Source: Ilyonectria destructans (lineage: Eukaryota > Ascomycota > Sordariomycetes > Hypocreales > Nectriaceae). From it: a stretch of 64,000 nucleotides of DNA. A program made the translations under genes and the position numbers. The notes beneath the pieces were generated by a model. It ran no database searches. It saw only the letters and a list, made by a program, of their open reading frames with translations, and had not been told where the DNA came from. Where the stretch lies: assembly GCA_020740775.1 (NCBI GenBank), contig JAHEWK010000004.1, positions 1,984,001-2,048,000 of the forward strand. Direction: 5' to 3'. Positions 46,076-61,000 of this stretch are shown piece after piece; within the stretch, counting starts at the first letter, position 1, and each line of letters starts with the position of its first letter.

Positions 46076-49000
46076 TTAGTGGGGGAATATTCTGTCCTTG
46101 AAGGACGAACTCTGCGAGGCTAGGCTGTTGCGCTTGGTATCATCTCTGCTGTTCCCGTAAGGCGTGTTCTCCGTGTTCTGAGCGTCGTCGGCGAGGCTTG
46201 TTGAACTCTGTCGCTGAGGTCCCTTCTTGGTGAGCAAGCCCCTGGTTTTCTCGCTCGGGGCTCGCTCTCCTGTAGCAGAGGGCCTCTCGGCATTGCTATC
46301 GCTGTTCCCCCGGGTCTTGGTTAGCTTCCGGGGTTGTCGCTTGTGTGAATTCGTTGACGAGCCGTCAGCCAATGATCCGACGTCGATTGAGTGGTTTTCA
46401 CTGGAAGCGCGGCTCAGAGCGAGGTCGTTTACCGAGGGCATGCTGTAGGATGGATTGTCCCGGATTGGAATTGGTGGCGACCCCGGGTGCTCCTTGGTAA
46501 ATATGGGACTGTCCTTCGCTTGCATCGCGTCTGGGTCGAGAGGTTGGTTGAATACTGCTGACTCTTGCATTGGGTCTGGGACGTTTTGAGACTGCCGGTA
46601 TTTTATAGCGGAATGGGATACAAGCGATGGACGTGTGACCGGGGGACTGGGCCCATTGGATTCGGCTCGAGGAGTCGGCCTCGAAGCTGGAGTAGTTTGA
46701 ACAGAGTCTTGGAATGTCACCGGTGACTATAGCAGTTAGTCGGGTCCTTGATTCATTAACATGAGGTGCGTGCTTACTTCAGGGCTGAGATACGCATCCA
46801 GTTTCTTCTTCAGCACGTCGGATCTGACAGGTTTGGCTAGATAGTCATTCATGCCAGCCGCAAGACACTTCTCTCGGTCCCCTTGAATCGCTGAGGCAGT
46901 CATGGCAATGACTAAGATATTCCGCACCGCATCCAAGGGATCTTTCCGAATCAGCTTCGTCGCCTCGTAGCCATCCAGGACGGGCATTTGAACGTCCATG
47001 AGGACGATGTGATATGGCTTCCCCTCGTTGGCCTTCTGGCGCAGGGCTTCGACTGCCTTGAGACCATTCTCATAGGCGACGACGCCGGAGTATCCCAGCC
47101 GTTTCACGTATTGAATGGCAATCTTTTGATTGATAGGATTATCCTCGGCGACGCAAATGCGAACCTCTTCCTTGGGGACCCTGGAAAAGTCGAGGTAGGG
47201 ATTCGAGGAGTCTACCTGATCCAAGTGTGATGCTGTCAACGAATATCGATCAATTGGAGGAGGAGACTTTGACTGAGCGTCTCCCGCAGTAACGTCTGAC
47301 TTGGCTTTTTCGAAAGTGACCGTGAACCAAGCCGTTGTGCCTACAGTCTCCTCGCTCTCCAGCCGAATCTTGCCCTTCATCATCACCTCAATGAGGGACT
47401 TGCAGATGCTGAGACCCAACCCGCTTCCGCCATACTTTCTTGCGGTACTGGCATCCGCCTGGCTGAACGGCTGGAAAAGTTTTGCCAACTGTTGTGGTGG
47501 AATGCCGATGCCAGTATCTCGGACCCAGAAAGTAAGCGTGGCATGCTCCCTCGTCTCCTTGTCGAGACGAGAGCCGATAGTGATCGAGCCATCTTCCGTA
47601 AACTTGAGACTGTTCCCGATAAGATTGCCCATCACTTGATGAAGTCGGATGGGGTCGCCATAGATGAGCAAGGGCGGTAGCTTGATGTCCTGAATAATCT
47701 TGACATTCTTCTTCGAAGTCTTTTCACGGTTGCTATAGGAAACCGCCCGTACGACCTCACGAACCATATCCTCGGGGTTGAAGGCGATTATGTATAGTTT
47801 CATCTTGTCAGCTTCCATCTTGGAAAAGTCTAGGATGTCGTTGATGACCGTCAGCAACAGGTCAGCAGAAACGCGGATGGAATCGGCCATATCAAGTTGC
47901 TCCCTGTCCAGTTCACTATCCCGGAGCAGCTCTGAATTTCCAATGACACCGTTCAGCGGGGTTCGAAGTTCATGTGAGACGTTGGCCAAGAAGATTGACT
48001 TGGCCTTGGCAGCTTCCTCGGCCAACTTCACATTTCGTTTTGCCTCCGCTTCAGCTTTCTTTGCCTTGCTTTCTGCTTCAACAGCCTTGGCAAGAGCACG
48101 CTTCTGGACTGCCACCATAGATCGATTCTCTGCTGAGATCTTCTCGACATTTTTCATAGAAAGCGCATTCGAATAACTGATGCCGATCTGGTTGACCAGA
48201 AGTTGCAAAACAGTAACGTTGCGGTCTGTGAAAGCACCAGGTTCGCCTTCGAGGTACAAGACACCGAGGAGAGACTTGGTTCCGTGGGAAATGGGGATGG
48301 CAATGATGCCTTTGCCAACGGGATTTCTCTGGAGCCATGATCCGTTGACGTTCCCAAACCTTTCATCAGTAATCAAGTCAGGGACGAAGACTGTTTCCAA
48401 GAAGCGTGTGCAGTATAGAACGACATTCTCGGCGATCAATGACGTCCCCGATAACGACAACCCTGGTATGTGCGCTGAAGCACCCTTCTCAGGATCGCCA
48501 CTGGCTGCGACACTCCATGAATCTGAGTCATTCTCTTGAACGACAATTGCAGCGAGCGTTGCTGAACCGCCACAGGTTTGCAAGATGACATCGCACATAG
48601 TCTTCAGAAGCTCGTTGACCTGTAGAACAGAAGAGATGACTTGCGATGAAACAAGGATGGCATGCAGGTCGATCATATCGAGAGCAGGTAGTCCGGCCCC
48701 GGCTTCAGTCTGCATATTCATAGAACCCCGCCAGGCACCGATGCGTTCCCCTCTTAGATCAGTCATGACGTTGGAGGGTATTTGGACCAAATCAGCACCG
48801 TCCTCAACATCCGCAGCCCTATATTGAACGGAGCCTGTGTCGGCGACAAAGTCGGTTTGCACACCCGCCTCCATGGTTCGATGACTTCGAGTCGGTCCAT
48901 GCAGCAACAAGCTGTGCTCCTCCTCGATTGCCTTAGAGACACCGTTGGCGCCGAGCTGTCGGAACAGTCCAACAGCCTCCAGAAGTGCTGCACGAGCAGA

Positions 49001-52000
49001 TCGACGTCCTTTTCGGCGGATGAAGAGACCTGCCATAAGATAGTTGCCAAGTGCTTCGTCAAAGACGGCATCGTGCTCAGCCGTATGATCTAGTGCATGC
49101 TCATAGTGCTGAATGGCGGCTCCGTGGTCCTTGGAGAGCTCTGCAACTTGGGCCCGTAGAAGGTTTGACCACGCAAAGTAGTTGATGTCAGAGACAGTCG
49201 CCCATTCGTCAATCATCTTGATAAAAGTCTGCAGCTCCTTAATCACCTCCTCAACCTGAGAGGCCAAACCCTCCGAGGGAGTGCAGGGATCCTGTATCTT
49301 CCGAAGCAATTGGCCAGCCTGAGCTAACCCGTAGAAGAACAAAATAAGCCTGCTATTCCGAGCTGACCAAAGCATCTCTAACTGTCCAATACAGCCCTTT
49401 CCAATCTCAATGGCACGCTCATAATGACCATAGAGGAAGAGAGGGACAATCTCGAAACTTTCATAGAAGATGATAGACCGGTCGCTTTCTCTTTTGCAGC
49501 CCAACAGCCATTTCTTGTATGCCAGGGCATTGTGTGCCTCATCGTTCATGACCTCGAGCGCATCTTTGCTGTTAGTCTTGCCTTGAAGCGCACGCGCGAG
49601 CTGTCTGACGGCAATCAGGACCGAGCCGCCCCGAGAATCAAAGTACCAATTGGGTATCTCCTCACACCCGTACTGGCAGAAGCCCTCGAGGTCTGCGAAG
49701 TTCTCGCCGCTGAAGAACTTGAAGATGGCGAAAATCCCGTAGCTGAGGATGGTCGATATCCGATCACCGGCAACGGAAGCATACTCCACAGCATCCTCCA
49801 TCTGTGCTAGTATCACAGGCATCGTCAAATGGACATGACCAATACACATCGGATAGAGCATCAGACCACGGGCTAGAGAAAATGTGTCTCGAGATTGGTA
49901 TAACATCTCCTGAGCCATTGAACCCAGATCCACCGCGAATTGTGTCATATTGAAGCGGGCCATGGCAATCATGGAAAAATAGAGGAATCCCATGCCGGAT
50001 TGGGGATATGGGCCTCGAGTCAGATGCATCTCTATCATCATGAGTGTGAGGTGGTAGTATCGTAGACCATCACTCCACCATGCTGCACTGATCGTCTCGG
50101 ACAGGACAGCCCCGATGGACGCGATGCCAGGGTCGTTCGACAGTTTATCGGTGACTAGACCTGAACGTTCCATGCTCTGTATTTGGACAGAGAGCTTTTC
50201 GAATCTCTCATCGCATTTCTGGAGGGTCGGGTTGTCATCAATGGTGACTCCGAGGGAGATTAAGCAGTCTTTGAGGGAAACAAGGGCTTCCTGGGAGTCT
50301 CCATTTTGAGTGTAGATCCTCGACTGCAAAACATATGCCGGTGCCCTGTCGAATGGAGTCCTGGCGTTGTCAAGAATAATGTTGATTGTTTCGTTGGCGC
50401 CTGTATAATGCCCCATAAACAAGTAGCATTCAGCAGCTCGAAGATGCAGCTGCATTGTTTCGTCATACGATGTGTCTTCTGTCTCGTCGGACCAAGGACT
50501 CTCCTGAAGGAGTGAAACCGCGGTACTATAGAATTTCGCAGCAGTTGGTCGGGCACCGTTCTCTGTGGCTTCTTCCGCGCACTCTGATAGTAGCTCGCGG
50601 AAGTGACGGCGGACTGGAACACGTCGTTTGATGATATTAACAGCCTCGCAAATATGAGAGGCAGTGCTCGTCCGTTGCTTCGCCTCGACGGCGTAGTACT
50701 TATGGAGGGTCTGCGCAATGATAAAGTGCATCTTCTGAGAATTGCACTCTTTCAAGGCAGCGGAAGCGTGGATGTAGCGGTCGTGTGCAAATCGGAAGCG
50801 GTCGTCAGTCTCACTGGGTACGATGATGTATGCTTGGATGGCGGCCTGGAGGCCGGCGATAGTCTCCCCTTGGGTGTAGTTCTTCAGGGACAGGAGTGTG
50901 CAACACGTGCCCGATTCCTCGTCTTGGTAGTCGAACTCTCCGCTCATCAAATGGCAAACCACTTCAAAGGAAAACGAGCCGCCAATAAGAGCTGCCCACG
51001 CAAGTAAGGTCCGAGATGCCGGGGGAAGTTCATTAAGCCGGCGTGTGATGAAACCAGTATCGAGGACATCGTAATCCTTCTCGCCCTTGAATTGCTCGAA
51101 CAGTCTGTCCAGGTCAAAGTGCCACTGGCTGTCTCGATAATCGTACCATATGCACCGTTTTCGATGGCATGCGCTCAGCATCTCTCGCATATAGAATGGG
51201 TTTCCTGCCGTCTTGGACTGGATGACGAGGGCCAGCGAATGGATTTCTTCTTTCGGCCGACACAGCGTTGTCGAGACGTATTGGACAATGTCATCTTCAG
51301 AGAGTGGGGACAGTGGTATATGAGTGACCCTCGGACTACTTCCACGGGGAAATTCTGAGAATACAGTTAGAAAAAGTGCAGATTGTGAATCCTTCACTTA
51401 ACGTACCATCTGACTCGGCCGGGTTAATGATGCTCTGTATCTTCTCTGGCGCGAGCTCCTCCGGTCGATATGTCACAATGATGACCATCTTCATCCTTGA
51501 AGCAATGATTTGGGAGATGAGTTCCGAGGATTCATCATCAGCAAAATGAAGATCGTCCAGGCAAAAGCAGATGAACTTGTGCGCCGTAAAAACTCTGAGG
51601 ACATCCAGGAAGATGTTCATCAAACGCACAGTTTTGGTAGAAGATCCGACACGAAGGATATCCTGAGAGGACTGGGAGGCGATGCTCGGGTTTCGACCAA
51701 TGGGTCCTGGGGAACATCCAGGAGATGAGCCACGGCGCTTGCTTCCAGGCCGACTACCGCCTCTGTGCGCGAAGTGCTGGGACGAGGAGATGGACCGGCC
51801 TACAGAAACCTCTGGTGGACCAAGGAGAAACTCCGGAAGCCCTAACACGCGGTGTAGCATCGGCCATACTGGGCGAATGAATTGCTTCAGGGTTTGGTGG
51901 AAAGGCGTTTCTGTGTTTCTCTCGCCCCAGACTTGTTTGAATAGGGACGACAGCAGCTTAAGCAGTGGCCCAAAGGCTGTTCTCCTTGCAGTATCGAATT

Positions 52001-53982
52001 TTGCTGTTGCACAATACCCTCGTCTCCGGGCTTCTGCTAAAACACTTTGGACGAGGAAACTCTTTCCAAGGCCACCGGCACCGGCAACTGTGATAACCTC
52101 GCAGTAGTCACGCCGGCGAAACTTGGCAGAGCCCAGTTGTCTTGATAGGCTCGAAGCCGAAGATTCAACCATGCTGTGGCGATTCGGGTCGGTGCCCACG
52201 CTTTCGACGAGGCTGCGAGTTTCTATTGAGATGGACTGGTGTCTTTCCCAAGGCCTGACTGGTCGAGGGAAAGCGCCTGATGGCGATGATGCAATTGTAT
52301 CACCTGAGATCGTCTGGGTGTCTGAAAAGAGAGGATGTAGGTTGCTCTTTGATGACGGTTTTGGATCAGACGCGACAGTTTGAGTGAAGGATCCGCTTCG
52401 ACGGTTGGTTCCGTCTAAGGAGCTCGCTCCTTCACTAGAAATGTCGTCAAATGGCGTCATATCATTGGATAAGCTAGAGCCGTCGGAGAACCGATTCGCC
52501 CCCCCTTTGAGGTTCATATAGTGGCCCTTCGCAACGCGGTCGACAACCTTGACAAGTTCCGCACGCTCACGCTGTCGGCCAATCATCATATTAGGGAGCA
52601 TGAAGAACGAGGAAACATCATTGGTTCCAATCTTCCACTCCTTCAAGGCCAACCAATCCCCGTCGGCAAGGAACTGGTGAACCTTGACCAGATCATGACG
52701 AAGCCCACTCGCTGAGTGGTACCGCTCAGAAACATTCTTGGCTGTACACTTCTGAATGATCCTTCCGATGACGTCTGGGATATCGATTCGTATGGTGGAC
52801 ACATTCGGGATCCGACGGCCAAGTACTCCCTGAACTATGTCGAGCGGGGTCTCGCCATCAAAGACAGGCTTCTGGGTTAAGATCATCCAGAATAAGACGC
52901 CGAGGGAGTATATATCGGTTCGGCTATCGGGCTCTGCCGGCATTCTCCCAGTCTGCTCGGGGCTGAGATAAAGCAGCTTATTTTTGGCACCGAGCTCCTT
53001 GGACAGTGTCGACCAACCGGTGCTTGTGAGCCCATGCTCAAAGGATCGGACTCCAGCACCAAATGTCATGATTTTCACCCTGTTCTCTTCTGCATTGAAG
53101 TGGAAGGCATCGCTTCGGATTTCTCCATGGATCATGCCAAGGTTGTGGTGGAGGATCTCGAGACATTGGGCGGCGCCGATGGCGAAGTCGAGGAAGTACT
53201 GTAAAGAGATGGGATCCTGCAACTTGGGTTCGTTCTTGCGTCCGGATGTGAATGTTTCTCCGACCCTGCGTGCGCGGTAGAAAGCCGGGCCCATATCAAG
53301 CACATCAATCAGATAGTTGTGGCCAAGGTATTGGTAGATGGCGACGATGACGGCTGCACGGTCACCTGGAACCGGACTGAGCCTGAATAGGTCAAGAGGC
53401 TTCACCATATGTTCCCCCTTCGGGTCAGACGAGGTCGACATGTTCTTGGCGATATTAAAGGCGCGCTCTTCACGGAGGGCATGGTAAGAGATACGAGCCA
53501 CGCAGTACTCCTCTATGTAGGGTGCGTCGGATAGGTTGGAGGGTGACGAGGGTTGGGGGATCACCGCTGGTACATCCATGCCTTCGCCGCTTGGGATAAT
53601 GCCCGTGATACCCATGGGCTCCGAAGGAGACGGGCGGCCCGAAGGCGCCTTTGAGACGGAGCTGGGACTGGAGGCATTGTGTGACGAGGTTGAAGAGGCT
53701 GAAAATGGTGACACGAAGCGGGTGCCGAAGACATACCTACCACAACCGAATAGCTTAGCAAGGCTGAGTCGCAAGGAGGGGAGAGGAGGGGATGAGAGAG
53801 AACGGGGGATAGAGGAAGGTCTCGGAATCGTTCTGCGAGAAGTAGACTCACCAAAAATCGTAGGTGGAATGAAAGGGGAGTTTGGATTCGTCCCAGGTGT
53901 AGCCGGCTATCTGGCGAAGGCGCTCATGGAGTCGAGGCGGCGGATCGAGGAGGTCATCGGACACGAGGGCCGCGCCGTCCAT
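46076..53982 (-). CDS. Giant hybrid histidine kinase with kinase-like, ATPase and GAF domains (Mak2/Mak3-like)
   Basis: Four exons: 53982-53852, 53736-51407, 51354-46778, 46726-46076; introns of 115, 52 and 51 nt; about 2562 aa. The first exon (44 residues ending YDFW) is joined by a clean GTGAGT...TAG intron and replaces the internal Met frame that would start at 53774. Order: Ser/Thr-kinase-like domain (about 115-400); STAND-like ATPase with Walker A GAGGLGKS (K602) and Walker [13 protein letters not shown] (about 769); a long helical region (about 820-1720); GAF (about 1720-1882); HisKA with VSHELRTP and H1948; HATPase_c (about 2050-2170) with DTGIGIP and GGSGLGL; receiver (about 2217-2341) with D2274; and a disordered tail of about 216 residues. 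In the kinase-like domain HRD reads HGE (E249) and DFG reads TFG (T268), so it is probably not a kinase. The architecture matches S. pombe Mak2/Mak3, peroxide-sensing kinases of the stress MAPK phosphorelay; shared function is inference. Confidence 0.94.
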
Positions 53983-56142
53983 ATTGAGGCGCAAACAGCG
54001 GGCAGTGGGGGAGTCGGCGTCTGCGTCGGCGTCGGCAGCAGGGCTGGGGCGCTCTAGGGCGCGGGCATTCGCATTCAGTCAACCGTTATCCAGGCCGGTT
54101 TGAAGCGCCCATTCTGGGAGGTCGGTTGGTTCGGGTAGAAAGGGTGGTAGACAGTCGTCGGAGGGATCGAAAAGCGGAGGGGCGGGCCCAGAAGGGATAC
54201 CGGGTTTGGCGCGGGATCTGGGGCTTGGATGCTGAGCGCGGCAACGGATGGAGCTCTCGTGAGATCAGACACGCGGTAGAGGCGGAGGCGGGAGGCAGGT
54301 CGGTGGCTCGACAGACTGCAGGCAGGGCACGAAGAGCGGAAGAAGAGGGTGAGGCCCGCGGCGAACCCTTGCGTTGTGGTCGACAAAGTGGTGATCAGAG
54401 GTGACCGCACGTCCGTGGTGGCCTGGTGGATTAGCAGGCGGAACCGGTGGACTCGGCGGATTGGCGGCGTGCTGGTGGAGTCCTTTTTTGGCTCTGGCGG
54501 GCGGCTGGGCTGGAGATGGTGCCGAGCTGATGACTTGACTTTTACTTGACAGAACTGGGTTGAACTTGGTTGGATTTGGTTGGACTTGGCGTAACCGCGT
54601 CGGTGTCCGCGGCGTGGTGGGCATGGCATGGGATAGGATGGAAGTGGGAGCCGATGACAGGGCAGGGGCAGCCCGCTGGCAACTGCCCTTCCACGGTATC
54701 CCACGTTTCTGTTCGTCCCAACTACAACATAAATCAGGGACGTGTCACCCCCCACTACGCACTACGTCTTCGCCTGTAGATCAGGGGAATTTTTGGTTTT
54801 TGGGGTTTAGACATGTACGGCTTCCCTCATTAGGCTTGAGGGAATAGCCAGAAAGAGCTGGCGATGGACTCCCTAATTCACGCGGACTCCGCCTCAGCTA
54901 CCAGAGAGGGCGGCCGCCCCATTGCCCTGCGGCCTGGTGATACAACGGTGGTTTGCAACCTCGGAAAATATTGTAAAATCGACACCAGGCACGCAAGGAG
55001 CACAGACCGAGTCTCCAATAACGAAAACTCACACTGATAGACGATCACACCAACAAATTTCGTCTCCACTGCTGCTCACACAGCCTTCCGCACAATATCA
55101 CATTGGTGGGCCTCGCCGACGTTACCGATCTTCTCCCTCGCTGACCAAGCCTTTTTGTCATCTCCAGCTGGAGCTTGCTATTGCTGCTCCGCTGATTTTA
55201 TACCTGTTTTGGGAACGCTGGGAATGCAGACAACTTTGTCATGTTTTCGGTGCAATCAGAGCCTGTACATGATCCAACTCCTCTGTTGACTGACCGCTTA
55301 GATCATGACGTTCCCCGCTTGTCTCCGTTGAGTTTGGCTTCCTGGGGACTAGACATATTACTCGCGTATCCTGGAGCCGGATGATTTCATTTCGGCTGTT
55401 GGGCCCTGTGGCGTTGCTGCCCGTTGACGGGGCGCTTGCCTTTTTGCATCATTTCGATAACGGCTCTCAATCTCCCTGTGATTTGACAGTATTACGGGCA
55501 GTCAGAGAAGCCAAATGTTGGCCTCGCACATGTTTGGCTTGTTCTGGAAAGAACACGAGTTTACGCATCCGCTTCGCTGTCGTGCTGCACTCCAGCCTCA
55601 TCATCCACAGGCCCCACCAATCGGGCTGTCCCTGCAGACATGCTCACCGTGGAAAATGATGTAAGTGGAGGCAGGGGGTCATAAACAAGGTGGCACCCCA
55701 GAATGGAAGATCGGTCGAACGTATTCCCGATACGATAATTATTATCGGACTCTTCACCCACGAATAATCCTTATCGGGTTTATCACCACCACGATAGTCC
55801 TTATCGGATTCATCACCACCACGTGAAACGACGAAAACGAACCGGATTATGAACAAATAACATCCTGATGGATCTGATAATTACATTATTCCCAGATACA
55901 GTTTTATATGTGTGGTAGGAGAACCCGTTCATTCATCTAATCTTAAGAGAGGGGACCCGGCTCTATCCTCTATCATGACCCGTCCTCTTTGGGCAACATT
56001 TAATTTCCAGATCCTAACGCGTTACGTGCCAAACAGCATATCTGTTTCTCATGTAGACCGCTTATACACATAACCTCTAGCAAAGTATTCCGTAACACTA
56101 TATTGCCTCCTCGTTTTTTACGCTCCTTGTCTCGCCTACCAC
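53983..56142. other. Leader of the giant kinase and 3' flank of the mutase
   Basis: No gene is supported. About 53983-54770 is probably leader and promoter of the minus-strand kinase. Farther right the DNA becomes A/T-richer (about 55700-56130) and includes a GATA-containing minisatellite at 55733-55821. Confidence 0.55.
55733..55821. repeat. About 30-nt minisatellite, 3 copies, each with TTATCGG
   Basis: Units begin at 55733, 55761 and 55792 (28, 31 and 30 nt). Each contains TTATCGG and ends in a CACCA-like tract. The first copy holds a near-palindrome CGATAATTATTATCG. It lies about 320 nt beyond the mutase stop codon. Confidence 0.8.
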
Positions 56143-58037
<1,895 letters not shown>

Positions 58038-61000
58038 GGTGGGGGAGTTGCTAGAGAGCTTCTGGGAAAGGATCTGAGAAAGGTGTAAGCGGGAGAACGC
58101 GCAGACGCCGAAGAATCGAGCGAGAGAGCAGGTAATAAAGAAAGGTGAAGCTTTACAAGACGGCGAGTAGACAGCGAGTAGATCGGAGTCCGATGGTTGC
58201 TGTAGATATTGTTTCGGTCGCTGGTGCTTCCGGGAGGCTGGCGGGAAAAGGAGACGGTGATGGATGGCGGGGCTAAAATTATTTTGGAGCCACCAGGGGG
58301 GTTGTGAGGCCGCCCCACCCACTTGGTTTAGGTTGGTTTGCTTGGTTTGCTGCTCTATCCCACCTAAAGCGCCCAGAAGCCGCCCGTCTCGACGCCGCCC
58401 ACCCCTCCGACTTCAGGGGTTTTCGCACTGGCTCCGGCTGGTGGCGGGCGGGCGGTGGGTGGACGGTGATACCTTGTGTCGTCCAGGCAATCTAACAGGT
58501 ACGAAAGTACCTCCTTTAATCAGATTCCGCCCTGCACCTGGGCCGTTGCTACAGCCGGATGGCGAGAGAGTACGCAACACACAGAGTGGTTCGCCCCGTT
58601 TGGTGGGGATTAACCCCCCTTCGCGGGCGTCCTGCCCCTCCAGCACCTCCCCATTCGCAGTTCTGTCCAAGCGCTCGATGCCCTGTCCCGCCCCGGAGAA
58701 CTGCCAGCGAGTGGCCGGGGCTCCAGGACCCCTCAGGTAGGTACCTACCTGAGGTGGGCTGGCAGAGCAGGTTCCATAGCTTGCCAGTGCCTGAACACTG
58801 GGGCGCTAGCACACAACGGGCACTGAGCCATGGACAGAAGCTTGGCTGTTTTAGCGCCAGGGTGGCTTTCTTCGCCCTGCGCGCTATCGGTCCCCCAGCG
58901 GGCCCCTGTTTTTCGATAACCAGGGCGTTCGCTACTGTGTGTCCATCACATTGATGTTGACGCCGCAATTGTGCCCCTCCAAAATCCATGGAAAGCCAAG
59001 ACAATTACCGACCAAGAACCAATCCGGCTTGATGCATGCGTTGCTGACGGCTTATCAGGCACTTTCTTAAATTGATGATGTTGTTCAGCCGCTCGATGGC
59101 GGCTCTTCAGCTCTCAAGAGGCTGCGCGACTGACCGGGTTGATGGCCACTCGGCCTCCACTGAGAGCTTTGCCGTAATTTCCTAAGATGAGGGCCAATTC
59201 CAACTCTGGCACGGCTAATGAGCTACACCTCGTTTTTGGCAGATGCTATGTTGATACGAGCAAGCCCAGGCAAAGTCGTCTGAGGGCGGACAGCGATCCC
59301 GACGTCCTGTTTTGGGCACGTTCCTCAAACACGACCCGTTGACTCGTCACAATGTGATATTAGCCGGGCCGTAGCCTGGTGTTCCACGGTTAGAGGATAA
59401 TGTTAAGAACTGCCTTGTTGGTGTTTGAGCTTGGGCGAGTTGCTTGAGGTTGATGTGTGTTTTAACGGCTGCACCCGTGTTCAACGTCGTCAACTAGAGA
59501 CTCGCACACATGGAGCACCAAACCAAACAGAGGCCAGACTGTCCTTCCACAAGCGCCTTGGACGGACGATCGTGTCCCCGACCCGCTGACGGTCATCCTG
59601 CAGGCCGCCTCTGGGCGGTCGGCCAGAAATAGGAGCTGATGACAATCACTGCTACTCAGTGCCCTGAAGAACCTGGCCAGGGTCCTCAGATGTGTGGGTG
59701 GGGAGCAGTCAGAATGAGCTTGGCGTGGTAAGCTTTTTTTTCTGAAGTCCCATAGTCTTGGTGCCCCCAAACTGGTTGCGCTACCACGCTTTTGGGGCAA
59801 CACCATTGAACGCCATACATTAGGGAATTTGGAACAGTCAGCCCAGGTTTGCCCTCACCGGCCTCCCTTTATTGGCATCCCTCTAGTTACCAGCCTCCCT
59901 GGTGCAGGGCAGTATTACTTCGTAATGAATTGGTGATTGCAGCCTCGTTGCTACGGCTCATCGCCTCGGAAACCCACTCGACCACAACAGTAGCAATCCG
60001 TCCGAGATTGAATATATAGAAGCTTCGTCAGCACCATTCGAGAGACGTCAGAGATGCAGGGGCAGTAGGAGGGATCAACTGGGCTTCATCATCTTGAAGC
60101 AACCCAAGCTCCACCGCTTGTTTAGCAGACCGCAGATGCTTCAGGTCTGAAACGCAGACGCAGATCAAAGATCATCCTTCCGTTGGACGTGCAAGCATTG
60201 GCATCGAATGCATGTGGTAGGGCGTGGCAAGGCTTCGTGGGCCTCATGGGTTTGGGGCTCGGCGCTCGTGGCCATGAGGACACGATGCCGCCCTGAGCAC
60301 GCGCGGTGCCAGGGGGTGGTCTAGTCGCAAGAGGAATTCGACATGTACATCTAACGAACACAGCCTTGTCTCACGGTGTCTCATGCTCCAGGTATGGGCG
60401 TTCTGGCGTGGGCTCCTCCATCTGGGCTCAGGGAGGTTCCGACCGGAGTGGGCGAGATGGAGTCGTCCTCCCCTGAGGTACTGGTACTTCGACGTCGGGC
60501 CCACGGTGTGCATAAACCCGGCGTGGGAATAGATGCTCCCCCCCCGGATGTCGGGGCAGATGGGACGAGATGGCGCCTGGCTTGTCGGTGTGTATTCCAT
60601 ACCATGCCCAGGCGGAAGCCAAATCTGGCTCGGACATCGGGACGGAGAACGGCAGTGGCAGCGGGAGGAGCGTCGCCATAGCCTTACTTTTGCGGAGGGA
60701 GATGAACCATGATTAGATCTGAGATTTCTGGACAGGTTGTAGCCGAAGTAGCATCTTGGACCTCCCAGCCAACACGAGACTGCCCTGCGGCGGTCGGCGG
60801 TCGGCCCAGTCTCGACCTCGCTTCCACCTACAAAACGATAGCAGACCATCGATTCGGCCGATTTCAAGCTGCGCTTGTCCTTCTCTGGAAAGGTACTTTG
60901 ACGCGTGCGATGGATACGACTCGTGGCAAGGCAACGTTGATGGCTGCGCTTGGCCTCACTGCCTACCAACATAGCGCAACACGACCCTGACCCTGGCGCC

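Noticed and set aside
53737..53774. Start of the giant kinase at the internal alternative codon near 53774
   Set aside because: That segment is the 3' end of intron 1. A well-formed upstream exon (53982-53852) with GTGAGT donor joins exactly in phase and gives an aromatic-rich conserved-looking N-terminus.
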